DNA from: Paludibacteraceae bacterium | GTDB lineage: Bacteria; Bacteroidota; Bacteroidia; Bacteroidales; Paludibacteraceae | Assembly: GCA_905233255.1 (NCBI GenBank) | Contig: CAJOCN010000006.1 | Coordinates: 1-40,687, forward strand | Length of the DNA stretch: 40,687 bases | Direction: 5' to 3' | Part shown: positions 23,399 to 31,550 of the stretch, piece by piece | Layout: each line of letters starts with the position of its first letter | Position numbering within the stretch: the stretch's first letter is position 1 | The notes under the pieces: model-generated | Databases searched by the model: none | Told to the model about the DNA's origin: nothing | What the model saw: only the letters and a program-made list of their open reading frames with translations | Position numbers and translations under genes: made by a program

Positions 23399-24901
23399 TC
23401 AATTTATTTGGTGCATGGTATTGCCTTCTACATAAATGGCACTGAACGGCCTTGCGGGACACAGGTTCTCGCACTTGCCGCAACCGATACATTTCTCAGT
23501 ATCGACCACCGGCACTTCTACCGTCTTGCCGTTGATCTCCTTCTCCACCATCTGAATCGCCCATGCGGGGCAGTGGCGCGCACACGCGCCGCAATGATCA
23601 CCATTGGTGACAGGAATGCAGTTCTGCTCTATCCACACGGCATGGCCGATGTGAATGGCGGTCTTCTCCTCTTTGGTGACAGGTTTGATGGCGCCCGTCG
23701 GGCAAACGTGCGAGCAACGCGTACACTCGGGACGGCAGTAACCGCGCTCGAAAGACACCTCCGGTTGCATGAACCGAAGCGGGTCGGTAGAGGGACGCAA
23801 TACGTTATTCGGACATGCGCTGACGCATAATTGGCAGGCGGTGCAATGACGGTTCATGTTATATACCGAGATGGAGCCGGGAGGCGTTATAGGCGTCTCG
23901 CGGTTCGGCACTTGCTTGTCTTCCACCACCGCCATTCCTCCATCCACTTTGATCTTCGCCTGCGCCATCGCTGCCGTGCCGGTAGCTAAGACTGCACCCG
24001 TAATGAACGCACGTTTGCTCATGTCCGGCTTTTCAGGTCTTTGAGCGTTAGCGGTCTTTGTTCTTTGAGCGGAGCGGTCTTTCAGCACAAGCGGCTTATA
24101 GTGCAACGCATCGAACCGGCAGACCTCGAGGCAGTCGCCGCAAGCGACACAACGGCTGGCGTCAACCGTGCCTGCCTTGAAATCAATCGCCGAAGCCTTG
24201 CAGTTCTTCTCGCAAAGCGAACAGTTCTTGCATTTATCCTTGTCCATCTGCACGCGCAGGAGCGAGAAACGACTGAAGAAAGAGAGGATCGTTCCCACCG
24301 GACAGACGGTATTGCAATAGGTGCGACCGTTGCGCCACGCCAGAAACCCGAGTACACCAAGTGTCAGCAACGCCACTACAAAAGTGGTCACGCTCCGTAT
24401 CCATAATTGTACCTCAGAAAAGAGATAACTGTCGTAATGGCTCTCAAAAGCCGCCAGACCGTTATTCAGCAAATCAAACAACGGTCGAAACAGCGAGTTA
24501 ACCACCCTACCGTAAGCCGAATAAGGTGCCAAAAGCGTCGTCACCGGAGCAAATCCGACGATTAGGCATACGATGAACAGCGCTAATACGGAGTACCTGA
24601 GCCATTTCCTCTCCGGCGAATAGGAATAACGGTTCTTCTTCGCTTTCTTCCCCGCCCAGCCGAATACATCTTGCATCACTCCCAAAGGACAGATTACCGA
24701 GCAGTAAATCCGCCCAAAGAGAAGGGTCACCACGATGAGGATCAGAAGCATCGCATAATCAAGCGCCAGAAGCGCCGGCAGGAACTGAATCTTTGCCACC
24801 CAGGCAATGTGCTGACTCAGGCCCCAACTGACGCCTAAAAAGAGCATATTAATCAGTATAAAGCAGATGGCAGCAAGGGTTATACGGAGTTTGCGGAGCA
24901 T
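23399..24901 (-). CDS. NapH-NapG-like polyferredoxin membrane protein
   Basis: 500 residues from ATG at 24901. Residues 1-215 have four or five membrane helices and the NapH/NosR signatures GRIYCSVICPLGVMQD and GRTYCNTVCPVGTIL. Two ferredoxin-type clusters follow (CKNCSLCEKNC, CVACGDCLEVC). After a linker a second module starts, MSKRAFITGAVLATG, like the Tat signal start of NapG/MauM, with CTACQLCVSACPNNV, CRPECTRCSHVCP, CGACARHCPAWAI and CIGCGKCENLCPARP, about six clusters in all. The family moves electrons from quinol across the membrane to periplasmic reductases. The twin arginine of the second module is Lys-Arg here, fitting its internal position. The linker is repeat-encoded (24036-24086). 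Ends 6 nt before the reductase start. Confidence 0.88.
   Translation of the reverse strand: MLRKLRITLAAICFILINMLFLGVSWGLSQHIAWVAKIQFLPALLALDYAMLLILIVVTLLFGRIYCSVICPLGVMQDVFGWAGKKAKKNRYSYSPERKWLRYSVLALFIVCLIVGFAPVTTLLAPYSAYGRVVNSLFRPLFDLLNNGLAAFESHYDSYLFSEVQLWIRSVTTFVVALLTLGVLGFLAWRNGRTYCNTVCPVGTILSFFSRFSLLRVQMDKDKCKNCSLCEKNCKASAIDFKAGTVDASRCVACGDCLEVCRFDALHYKPLVLKDRSAQRTKTANAQRPEKPDMSKRAFITGAVLATGTAAMAQAKIKVDGGMAVVEDKQVPNRETPITPPGSISVYNMNRHCTACQLCVSACPNNVLRPSTDPLRFMQPEVSFERGYCRPECTRCSHVCPTGAIKPVTKEEKTAIHIGHAVWIEQNCIPVTNGDHCGACARHCPAWAIQMVEKEINGKTVEVPVVDTEKCIGCGKCENLCPARPFSAIYVEGNTMHQIN
24036..24086. repeat. Hairpin cassettes in the linker of the Fe-S membrane protein
   Basis: GGTCTTTGAGC-GTTA-GCGGTCTTTG then TTCTTTGAGC-GGA-GCGGTCTTTC. 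It is the reverse orientation of the GACCGC...CTCAAAG cassette, two copies with different cores, translated in frame as DRSAQRTKTANAQRPE. Confidence 0.8.
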
Positions 24902-24914
24902 CGCTGTAACGGGT

Positions 24915-26288
24915 TTATAGTTTTTTTAGAATCGCTACGCACTCCTCAACGGTCTTAGCCTCGTTAAGGCGGCTATCGATGGGGCATTGCCCGGAGCGGT
25001 CGCGATTGAGAATCTGCGGTACCTCTTCGGTTGCTACCACCCGGACTCCGGCTTGCTCAAAGAGTTCACGAGCGGGGGTACAGATCAGATTGGTATAAAC
25101 CGTCTTGACACCTCCGCTGATCATCAGCGCGGCAGCGGCTTTACCGACCATCTTGTCGGCTACCACGGCACCCTTGAGTCGCTCCGGTTCGGTTTCGAGA
25201 AGTGTCAGCAAATCCTGCACTCCGTGGTTCTCATGCCGGGTAGTCAGACCATGATTGCGAACGAGAAGTGAAAGGGACTGCTCGTTGAGTTGGGATAACA
25301 TCTGCTCACCATCAATAGAGACAAGCTCGTACTCGCGGCTACCGAGACCGATCTTCGCTGCGTGCTCAATGGTATGAATACCATGACGGGAGTTTATACG
25401 CTCAATGAGAGCCGCAGCGTTGTCGCCCTCTTTAGAGGGGTAATGGAATACGAGATCCACACATGCCTGGTCGAGTGCTACGGGGTCAAGGGACGCCAGT
25501 ATTCCTATATCGCTCATCTCGGGATCAGCCGGGTGGCTGTCGCAGTCGCAGTCCACAGAGAGGTTGTTAACCACATTGATATAAAGGATTCGCTCGCCGT
25601 TTCCGAAATAGTTATGCACGGCTTGAGCAGCCGCAGCCATTGATTCCAGAAAACCGTCCTGATTATCTATATGGTTCCATGTCTCTACCACATCCTCCGT
25701 GATACCCGCGGAGTGGATATAGGCCTTGCCGGCAGAAGAAGCCACACCGATAGACTGGTTCTTGAGCACACCGCCGAAGCCGCCCATCATGTGGCCCTTA
25801 AAGTGCGCCAGATTGATCATGAAGTCATACTTCTTCATGTGAGTACCCACGCGGTCGTATTTGATCCATGTAGTGTCCTTGACGGGGATGGTAAAATCAC
25901 CCTCTTCGTCCATAATATCCACGGGTGCTATTTCAAGAAAACCGTGCTCGCGGATGGTCTGCCAATGCGCCTCGGTAGTGTTCCGACGCCCCGCATAAGC
26001 AGTGTTACACTCTACAATAGTGCCGTTGACCGCATTGACCAATTGACCGATCAGTTCCGGCTTGAGGTAGTTATGTCCGCCTGCCTCGCCTGTGGATATT
26101 TTTACAGCCACATGCCCGGAGGCCGGACGATCGAGCGATTCATAAATACGCATGAGGGCTGCCGGAGAGATCTCCTGAGTCATGTACACTACCGGCTTTT
26201 GTGCCTGTACGGATGGTGTCTCATCCGCTTTGGGATTGCAACTCATCATAGTCATTGCTGTTAAAAGGATGAATAGGATTTTTTTCAT
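24915..26288 (-). CDS. DUF362 domain lipoprotein
   Basis: 457 residues from ATG at 26288. Signal with lipobox TMMSC (Cys17). The body matches DUF362: GHVAVKISTGEAGGHNYLKP, IVECNTAYAGRRNTTEAHW, YDFMINLAHFKGHMMGGFGGVLKN and SDIGILASLDPVALDQACVDL. DUF362 proteins are of unknown biochemical role and often occur with iron-sulfur proteins; many carry a ferredoxin domain, which this one lacks. Residues from about 355 on (LEEL-like tail with GVKTVYTNLICTPARELF) form a separate small alpha/beta domain. It is 13 nt upstream of the NapH-NapG-like gene and, with the reductase and TatAC genes, looks like one redox module on the periplasmic face. Confidence 0.85.
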   Translation of the reverse strand: MKKILFILLTAMTMMSCNPKADETPSVQAQKPVVYMTQEISPAALMRIYESLDRPASGHVAVKISTGEAGGHNYLKPELIGQLVNAVNGTIVECNTAYAGRRNTTEAHWQTIREHGFLEIAPVDIMDEEGDFTIPVKDTTWIKYDRVGTHMKKYDFMINLAHFKGHMMGGFGGVLKNQSIGVASSAGKAYIHSAGITEDVVETWNHIDNQDGFLESMAAAAQAVHNYFGNGERILYINVVNNLSVDCDCDSHPADPEMSDIGILASLDPVALDQACVDLVFHYPSKEGDNAAALIERINSRHGIHTIEHAAKIGLGSREYELVSIDGEQMLSQLNEQSLSLLVRNHGLTTRHENHGVQDLLTLLETEPERLKGAVVADKMVGKAAAALMISGGVKTVYTNLICTPARELFEQAGVRVVATEEVPQILNRDRSGQCPIDSRLNEAKTVEECVAILKKL

Positions 26289-26299
26289 ATACTTATAGA

Positions 26300-27316
26300 T
26301 TAAAAGATTGTCTGCTGGCCATCAGGGGCAAGGGGTGTCTTGCCCAAGTGCTGGTACGCAAGCGGCGTTGCCTCACGGCCGCGAGGGGTACGCTTGATAA
26401 AGCCCTCCTTGATGAGGTACGGTTCATAAACATCCTCGATGGTTCCTGCATCCTCGCCCATCGCCGTAGCGATCGTATTGAGGCCGACAGGACCGCCGCG
26501 GAACTTATCAATGATCGTCGTCAGGAGTTTGTTATCAATCTGGTCGAGACCGAAAGTGTCGATATTAAGTGCCTCAAGGGCGTACTGGGCAATCTTGAGG
26601 TCAATAGCACCGTCTCCTTTGACCTGCGCAAAATCGCGCACACGGCGCAGCAGCGCATTGGCTATACGAGGCGTACCACGCGAACGGCGGGCTATCTCTC
26701 CGGCGGCTTTCTCGTTGATCTCAACACCAAGGAGCCCGGCAGAACGCTTGACAATCCCCGCGAGAATGTCGGCATCGTAGTACTCAAGATGGCAGTTTAT
26801 GCCAAACCTCGCACGGAGCGGGCTCGTCAACAGGCCCGAACGGGTCGTGGCACCAATGAGGGTGAAGGGGTTGAGGTCTATCTGAATAGTACGCGCAGAC
26901 GGACCCTTGTCAATCATAATATCAATGCGGTAGTCCTCCATCGCTGAATAGAGGTACTCCTCCACAATCGGGCTCAGACGATGGATCTCATCAATGAAGA
27001 GTACATCGTTGGGCTCCAGCGATGTGAGCAGCCCGGCTAGGTCTCCCGGTTTATCCAACACGGGCCCGGAGGTGACCTTAAAGCCGACTCCGAGCTCGTT
27101 TGCAATAATATTAGATAACGTGGTTTTACCGAGGCCCGGAGGGCCAAAGAGAAGCACGTGATCGAGTGACTCACCACGCAGTTTGGCTGCCTCGACGAAG
27201 ATCTTAAGGTTGGAAGTCACTTTGGACTGACCCGCAAAATCGGCGAAGCATAACGGGCGGAGAGCGGAGTCTTGCTCCTTCTCGGTCATTTGGTTGCGAA
27301 TATCAAATTCTGCCAT
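26300..27316 (-). CDS. ruvB: Holliday junction branch migration helicase RuvB
   Basis: 338 residues from ATG at 27316. Hexameric AAA+ motor that, with RuvA, migrates Holliday junctions. Seen: [13 protein letters not shown], Walker [18 protein letters not shown], Walker [12 protein letters not shown], sensor 1 [19 protein letters not shown] with the arginine finger, and the C-terminal winged helix [20 protein letters not shown] ending in [14 protein letters not shown]. Standard length. Its start codon overlaps the stop of the GldA-like gene (TAATG), and the DUF362 gene starts 11 nt after its stop, so a DNA-repair gene is embedded in a run of transport and redox genes. Confidence 0.97.
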   Translation of the reverse strand: MAEFDIRNQMTEKEQDSALRPLCFADFAGQSKVTSNLKIFVEAAKLRGESLDHVLLFGPPGLGKTTLSNIIANELGVGFKVTSGPVLDKPGDLAGLLTSLEPNDVLFIDEIHRLSPIVEEYLYSAMEDYRIDIMIDKGPSARTIQIDLNPFTLIGATTRSGLLTSPLRARFGINCHLEYYDADILAGIVKRSAGLLGVEINEKAAGEIARRSRGTPRIANALLRRVRDFAQVKGDGAIDLKIAQYALEALNIDTFGLDQIDNKLLTTIIDKFRGGPVGLNTIATAMGEDAGTIEDVYEPYLIKEGFIKRTPRGREATPLAYQHLGKTPLAPDGQQTIF

Positions 27317-28005
27317 TATAGGGTTACATTGTGGAACAGTTGTTCCAGATTATCGATTTGTTCTATGGGTTCATCGGCTTTGATGGTGCCGTGGTCAAGG
27401 ATAATGACGCGGTCGCACATTTCCCGAACCTCCTGCATGATATGCGTGGACAAAATCACGGAACGCGGTTGGGTGACGGGTGATGGGTGATGGGTGATGG
27501 GTGATTTCGTTAAATCTCTAATCAGCGACCTGATCTCAACGAGTTGGTTGGGGTCCAAGCCGGTAGTCGGTTCATCGAGGATGAGCAACTGCGGGTCACC
27601 CAGCAACGCCTGGGCGAGGCCTACACGCTGGCGGTAACCCTTACTTAACTCCCGTATATGCTTGTGCCGCTCCGGAGTGAGACCGACAAGAGCAATGAGG
27701 TCATTTACCATTGGACCATTTGCGATTTGGTCATTGGTCATTTGAGCCATGAACTCCAGGTACTCAGGGACATACATATCCTCGTAGAGAGGGTTGTTTT
27801 CAGGGAGGTATCCTATCCGTTGAGGTACTTGTAGGGTTCCCGAGTCGGCGCTCCAAAGCCCGATTAGGATCTTCATGAGCGTCGATTTGCCGGCACCATT
27901 AGGTCCCAGCAAGCCTACTATCTGACCTGCCGGGATCTCCAGAGATACATCTCTCAGCACCTGCTGAGCACCGAAAGACTTATTGATATGTGCTATCTGC
28001 ACCAT
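27316..28005 (-). CDS. gldA: GldA-like ABC transporter ATP-binding protein
   Basis: 229 residues from ATG at 28005. Walker [37 protein letters not shown], signature [20 protein letters not shown], Walker [42 protein letters not shown]. This run is that of GldA, the ATPase of the GldAFG complex of Bacteroidota; outside gliding species its role is unclear. It stops soon after the D-loop region and lacks the extra 60-80 residues usual at the C-terminus. Two repeat arrays are translated inside: [14 protein letters not shown] (27699-27744) in the helical domain and [13 protein letters not shown] (27471-27505) before the H-loop. No GldF or GldG gene is nearby. Confidence 0.85.
   Translation of the reverse strand: MVQIAHINKSFGAQQVLRDVSLEIPAGQIVGLLGPNGAGKSTLMKILIGLWSADSGTLQVPQRIGYLPENNPLYEDMYVPEYLEFMAQMTNDQIANGPMVNDLIALVGLTPERHKHIRELSKGYRQRVGLAQALLGDPQLLILDEPTTGLDPNQLVEIRSLIRDLTKSPITHHPSPVTQPRSVILSTHIMQEVREMCDRVIILDHGTIKADEPIEQIDNLEQLFHNVTL
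27471..27505. repeat. GGGTGAY heptad array inside the GldA-like gene
   Basis: GGGTGAC, GGGTGAT, GGGTGAT, GGGTGAT, GGGTGAT with exact period 7, read in frame as [12 protein letters not shown]. Confidence 0.9.
27699..27744. repeat. Second array (nnnCATT units) inside the GldA-like gene
   Basis: GGTCATT, TACCATT, GGACCATT, TGCGATT, TGGTCATT, GGTCATT: the CATT core recurs at 7 or 8 nt. Translated in frame. Confidence 0.75.
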
Positions 28006-28006
28006 C

Positions 28007-28300
28007 TTAGACGGTAGCTTCAATATTCCATACAAAGGCCCGAACACCCACCTCCTCGTTACGGAGATCAAGTTTCTTGACGGACTCCAAGAGCGTGGGC
28101 ACCTGCTCATCGTTCACAATGGTGATGACGCAACTGTTCATCTCCGGCCATGCGTGGGTACCACGGCGGGGCTCACCGCCGTTGGTGCCACGCCCTTGCA
28201 CTTGCTCAAAGAACGTGAAGCCCTTGATACCCAGCACGTCCAACATATATTCTACACGACCGGTATTGGCCTGGTTGAAAACGATCATTACACTTTTCAT
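28007..28300 (-). CDS. Small PII-like protein coupled to the RND pump gene
   Basis: 97 residues from ATG at 28300, overlapping the end of the RND gene by 4 nt (ATGA). Sequence starts MKSVMIVFNQANTGRVEYML, with GRGTNGGEPRRGTHAWPEMN in a loop and EVGVRAFVWNIEATV at the end. The size, strand order and glycine-rich loop in mid-chain suggest a PII/CutA-type ferredoxin-like fold, and relatives in Bacteroidota occur beside RND efflux genes. A similar arrangement (DUF3240) is known for metal RND systems of Proteobacteria. The ligand is unknown; a role in sensing and modulating the pump is inference. An upstream in-frame extension runs through the RND gene and was rejected. Confidence 0.7.
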   Translation of the reverse strand: MKSVMIVFNQANTGRVEYMLDVLGIKGFTFFEQVQGRGTNGGEPRRGTHAWPEMNSCVITIVNDEQVPTLLESVKKLDLRNEEVGVRAFVWNIEATV

Positions 28301-31300
28301 TTCTCTTCTCCTTTCTTTACTTTCAGGTCCATGAAGATGAATTTCTTGCGGAGGGCTTCCTGCTTGTCGCGGTCGCCGTGACGCGCCATAACGCCGTAGA
28401 GCACCGGCACGATATACAGGGTTAGGAATGTGCTGACCGTCAGACCGCCGATGACGACGATACCTAACGGTTGCCACATCTCGGCACCTTCACCGGAGGA
28501 GACTGCCATCGGCACCATACCCAAGATGGTAGTGAACGCCGTCATGAGCACCGGACGAATACGGCTCCGACCCGACATCTGGATAGCCTGGTTGAGTTCG
28601 TAGCCACGCTCACGCATGAGGTTAATATAATCCACGAGCACAATACCGTTCTTGACCACAATACCGACCAGCAATACCAGACCCAATGCGCCGATCATAT
28701 CCAGGCTTCGGCCCGTCAGCCAGAGGGCAATGATCACACCCGAGAGGGCAAACGGCACGGTGAACATGATGATACCCGGCATCTTGAGCGACTCGAACTG
28801 GGACGCCATTACGATATACACGAGCATGATAATCATCAGACCGAGGAGGATCATGTCCGAGAACGTATCCTGTTGAGTCTCGTAGTTACCGCCAATGTGG
28901 GTCGAGTAACCCACAGGGAGATCCAATTGGGGTATAACCTCCGTCTCGATAGCTTTTGCCAACTCACCTAAAGTGGTGTTATACGGCGTAGCCTTCACCG
29001 TGACGATACGCTGGCGGGACTTACGCTCGATGGTAGGCGGTGCCCAATACTCTCCTACGGTAGCCACCTCGGATAGTTTGACGGACTTACCGGTAGCGGT
29101 AGGGATAGAGAGGTTGAGAATGTCGGAGATCGAGTTACGGTCATCTTCCTCCAGACGAACCACTATGTCGTACTCCGATCCGTCGTCTTTGAGGTAACCG
29201 CACGCCATACCTGCCACACGGTTACGGAGGTAGGTAGAGATAGTAGCGGAACTCAGACCAAGACGGGAGGCACGCTCCTTATCGACCGTTATCTTGATAT
29301 CCGGACGGTCGTCCTCACGGGATATGTTGACGTCGCGGGAACCCGGCAGTTGCGAGATCAACTGACGGCACTGCTCCGCCAACTGGGAGGTCTTGTCGAA
29401 ATCGTAACCATAGATCTCCAAATCCACCGTGTTACCGTTACCACCGGGGCCGCCGGAGGAAACGACACACTGGTACTCATTGATCTCAGGATACTGAGCC
29501 ATCTCCCGACGGAGGATCTCGGCAATCGTCCATATATCGCGGTCACGCTGCCATTTCTTAGGCAGACGGATGGTCATTTGGATTTTGTTGTTCATCGTAG
29601 AGGTGAAGAGGGCGGCGATGGTGGCGTCGTCGTTCGAACCGGCAGAAGTGTTGATCAACTCAATCTCCGGCACAAGGGTGACAAAACGTGTCTCCAGGGC
29701 ACGGGCGGTCTTGAGGGTCTCCTCGATACGCGTACCGCGCTGCAGTTTGATGGTGACCGACAGACGGCCGTTATCCTGCTCCTGCATAAAGTCGGTACCG
29801 ATCTTACCCATGAACGCCGGTGTGAGCGATGCGATGAAGAGCGCCAGCAAGACAAGGAGAGTCACTGCCTTATGACGCAAACACCAACCCAGCGAACGGG
29901 CATAGTAATCATCTATCACATCAAGCATGTGTACCACCGTACGCTCGTAGAAAGACTTCTTGCCCGCCTCGTCATCCACAAGGTTGCCGTTTTCATCGAC
30001 GTGTACTTTCTTCGCTTTCAGAAGTTTCGAACAAAGCATCGGGGTCAGGGAGATAGCCACGATTGTGGAGGTACAGCAAACGACTGTCACGATCCATCCT
30101 AACTCATGGAACATGATACCCGCCATACCCGTGAGCATCGTCAGCGGCACAAACACCGCTACCAGCACCAGAGTCGTTGCAATAACGGATATCCATACCT
30201 CGTTGGTCGCATAGATAGAGGCCTCGTGCGGATCTTCGCCGCGCTCCACGTGACGCGTGATATTCTCCAGCACCACGATCGCATCATCCACAACCATACC
30301 GATAGCGATGGTAAGCGAACAGAGGGAGATGATATTCAGACTCGAATCCGCCATGCCGAGGTAGATGAACGCCACGATCAAAGCGATAGGAATAGTAATA
30401 CCGATGATGATCGTTGCGCGCCACTTGCCTAAGAAGAAGAGCACCACGAGCACCACGAAGAGGAGGGCGTAAAGCACGGACTCCTCCAACGAATTGATGG
30501 AGTTTTGGATATTCTCCGAGGAGTCATAAATCTTCTCTATCTTGACATCCGAGGGGAGCTGTTTCTGGATCTCAGCGAGTTCCTTACGCACATCCCTGCA
30601 GACCTGTACAGTGTTGGCACCTGTCTGCTTGGCGATGATCAGACGGACCGCCTCACGACCATTGGTCTTCTCGTCCAGCGAGAGATCCTTGATGGTATCC
30701 TTGACAGTTGCAATGTCGCGCACAAAGACCTGCTGTCCCTGTGGGGTCATGGCTACCATCAGGTTCTCTATCTCGGACGACTCAATATACTCCGACCGCA
30801 CCTGCATCTGGTACTGCTCCTGCGGCATCTTGATGGTACCGGAGGAGAGGTTGAGGTTATTCGCCGAAACGACCTGTCCTACCTGCTCCAGCGAGATACC
30901 ATAAGCATCGAGTTTCTCCTGGTCTATATTGACATAGACATAACGGTCCGGCGCACCGGAGAGGGAGATGTTACCGATTCCGTCAATATGGTTGAGCTGC
31001 GGCACTACCTCGTCGTTGAGGATCTTATCCAGACCCGCGTAGGTCTCATCCGCCGTAATAGAGTACTGACAGATAGGCATGGAGGAAGTCGAGAGCTTGA
31101 AGATAACCGGCTTGGAACAGTTATCCGGCAGGTTGTTTGCCGCCATATCGACGAACGAACGCACATCATTGACGGCCTCGTCCATATCCTCACCCCACTC
31201 CAACTCCAGGACTACCATGGAGATATTATCCTTACTCTGGGAGGTGATATGTTTCAAGTGATCGACGGAGGTCAGGGCGTTCTCCATGATCTTGGTGACG

Positions 31301-31485
31301 TTCGTTTCCATCTCGGATGCCGATGCACCCGGGTAGGTGGTCATGACCGTGATATACGGCGGATCCATCTCCGGGAACTGATCAATCGGCAGCCGTAGGA
31401 AGCTATAGATACCGATGACGATCACCGCCACAAAGATCAGGGCGGTCGTTACCGGTTTTTCGATTGCTGATTTATAAATGCTCAT
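28297..31485 (-). CDS. RND efflux pump inner-membrane transporter, HAE1 (AcrB) type
   Basis: 1062 residues from ATG at 31485. Proton-driven trimeric exporter spanning inner membrane and periplasm. N-terminal helix IEKPVTTALIFVAVIVIG followed by LPIDQFPEMDPPYITVMTTYPGA; TM4 GMVVDDAIVVLENI with the two proton-relay aspartates; the second-half relay lysine in GIVVKNGIVLVDYINLMRERG; and RPVLMTAFTTILGMVPMAVSSGEGAE. Full length with two large periplasmic loops. The HAE1 features point to hydrophobic or amphiphilic drugs, bile salts or similar compounds rather than metals. Forms a tripartite pump with the adaptor and TolC-like products encoded just upstream. Confidence 0.95.
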   Translation of the reverse strand: MSIYKSAIEKPVTTALIFVAVIVIGIYSFLRLPIDQFPEMDPPYITVMTTYPGASASEMETNVTKIMENALTSVDHLKHITSQSKDNISMVVLELEWGEDMDEAVNDVRSFVDMAANNLPDNCSKPVIFKLSTSSMPICQYSITADETYAGLDKILNDEVVPQLNHIDGIGNISLSGAPDRYVYVNIDQEKLDAYGISLEQVGQVVSANNLNLSSGTIKMPQEQYQMQVRSEYIESSEIENLMVAMTPQGQQVFVRDIATVKDTIKDLSLDEKTNGREAVRLIIAKQTGANTVQVCRDVRKELAEIQKQLPSDVKIEKIYDSSENIQNSINSLEESVLYALLFVVLVVLFFLGKWRATIIIGITIPIALIVAFIYLGMADSSLNIISLCSLTIAIGMVVDDAIVVLENITRHVERGEDPHEASIYATNEVWISVIATTLVLVAVFVPLTMLTGMAGIMFHELGWIVTVVCCTSTIVAISLTPMLCSKLLKAKKVHVDENGNLVDDEAGKKSFYERTVVHMLDVIDDYYARSLGWCLRHKAVTLLVLLALFIASLTPAFMGKIGTDFMQEQDNGRLSVTIKLQRGTRIEETLKTARALETRFVTLVPEIELINTSAGSNDDATIAALFTSTMNNKIQMTIRLPKKWQRDRDIWTIAEILRREMAQYPEINEYQCVVSSGGPGGNGNTVDLEIYGYDFDKTSQLAEQCRQLISQLPGSRDVNISREDDRPDIKITVDKERASRLGLSSATISTYLRNRVAGMACGYLKDDGSEYDIVVRLEEDDRNSISDILNLSIPTATGKSVKLSEVATVGEYWAPPTIERKSRQRIVTVKATPYNTTLGELAKAIETEVIPQLDLPVGYSTHIGGNYETQQDTFSDMILLGLMIIMLVYIVMASQFESLKMPGIIMFTVPFALSGVIIALWLTGRSLDMIGALGLVLLVGIVVKNGIVLVDYINLMRERGYELNQAIQMSGRSRIRPVLMTAFTTILGMVPMAVSSGEGAEMWQPLGIVVIGGLTVSTFLTLYIVPVLYGVMARHGDRDKQEALRKKFIFMDLKVKKGEEK

Positions 31486-31490
31486 AATTC

Positions 31491-31550
31491 GTCTTTCATC
31501 TTTGAGCAGGCTCTGCCTGCGGTCTTTCTACTTTGAGCGTAGCGGTCTAC
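31491..31550. repeat. Two hairpin cassettes between the adaptor and RND genes
   Basis: CTTTGAGC-AGGCTCTGCCT-GCGGTCTTT, with AGGC-TCT-GCCT as core, then CTTTGAGC-GTA-GCGGTCT. Same flanks, different cores. It fills the 61-nt gap. Confidence 0.85.

Noticed and set aside
22005..23435. A 476-codon plus-strand frame opposite the aldo/keto reductase gene
   Set aside because: Val/Arg/His-rich composition and no motif; the minus-strand frame carries signal, catalytic and cluster motifs.
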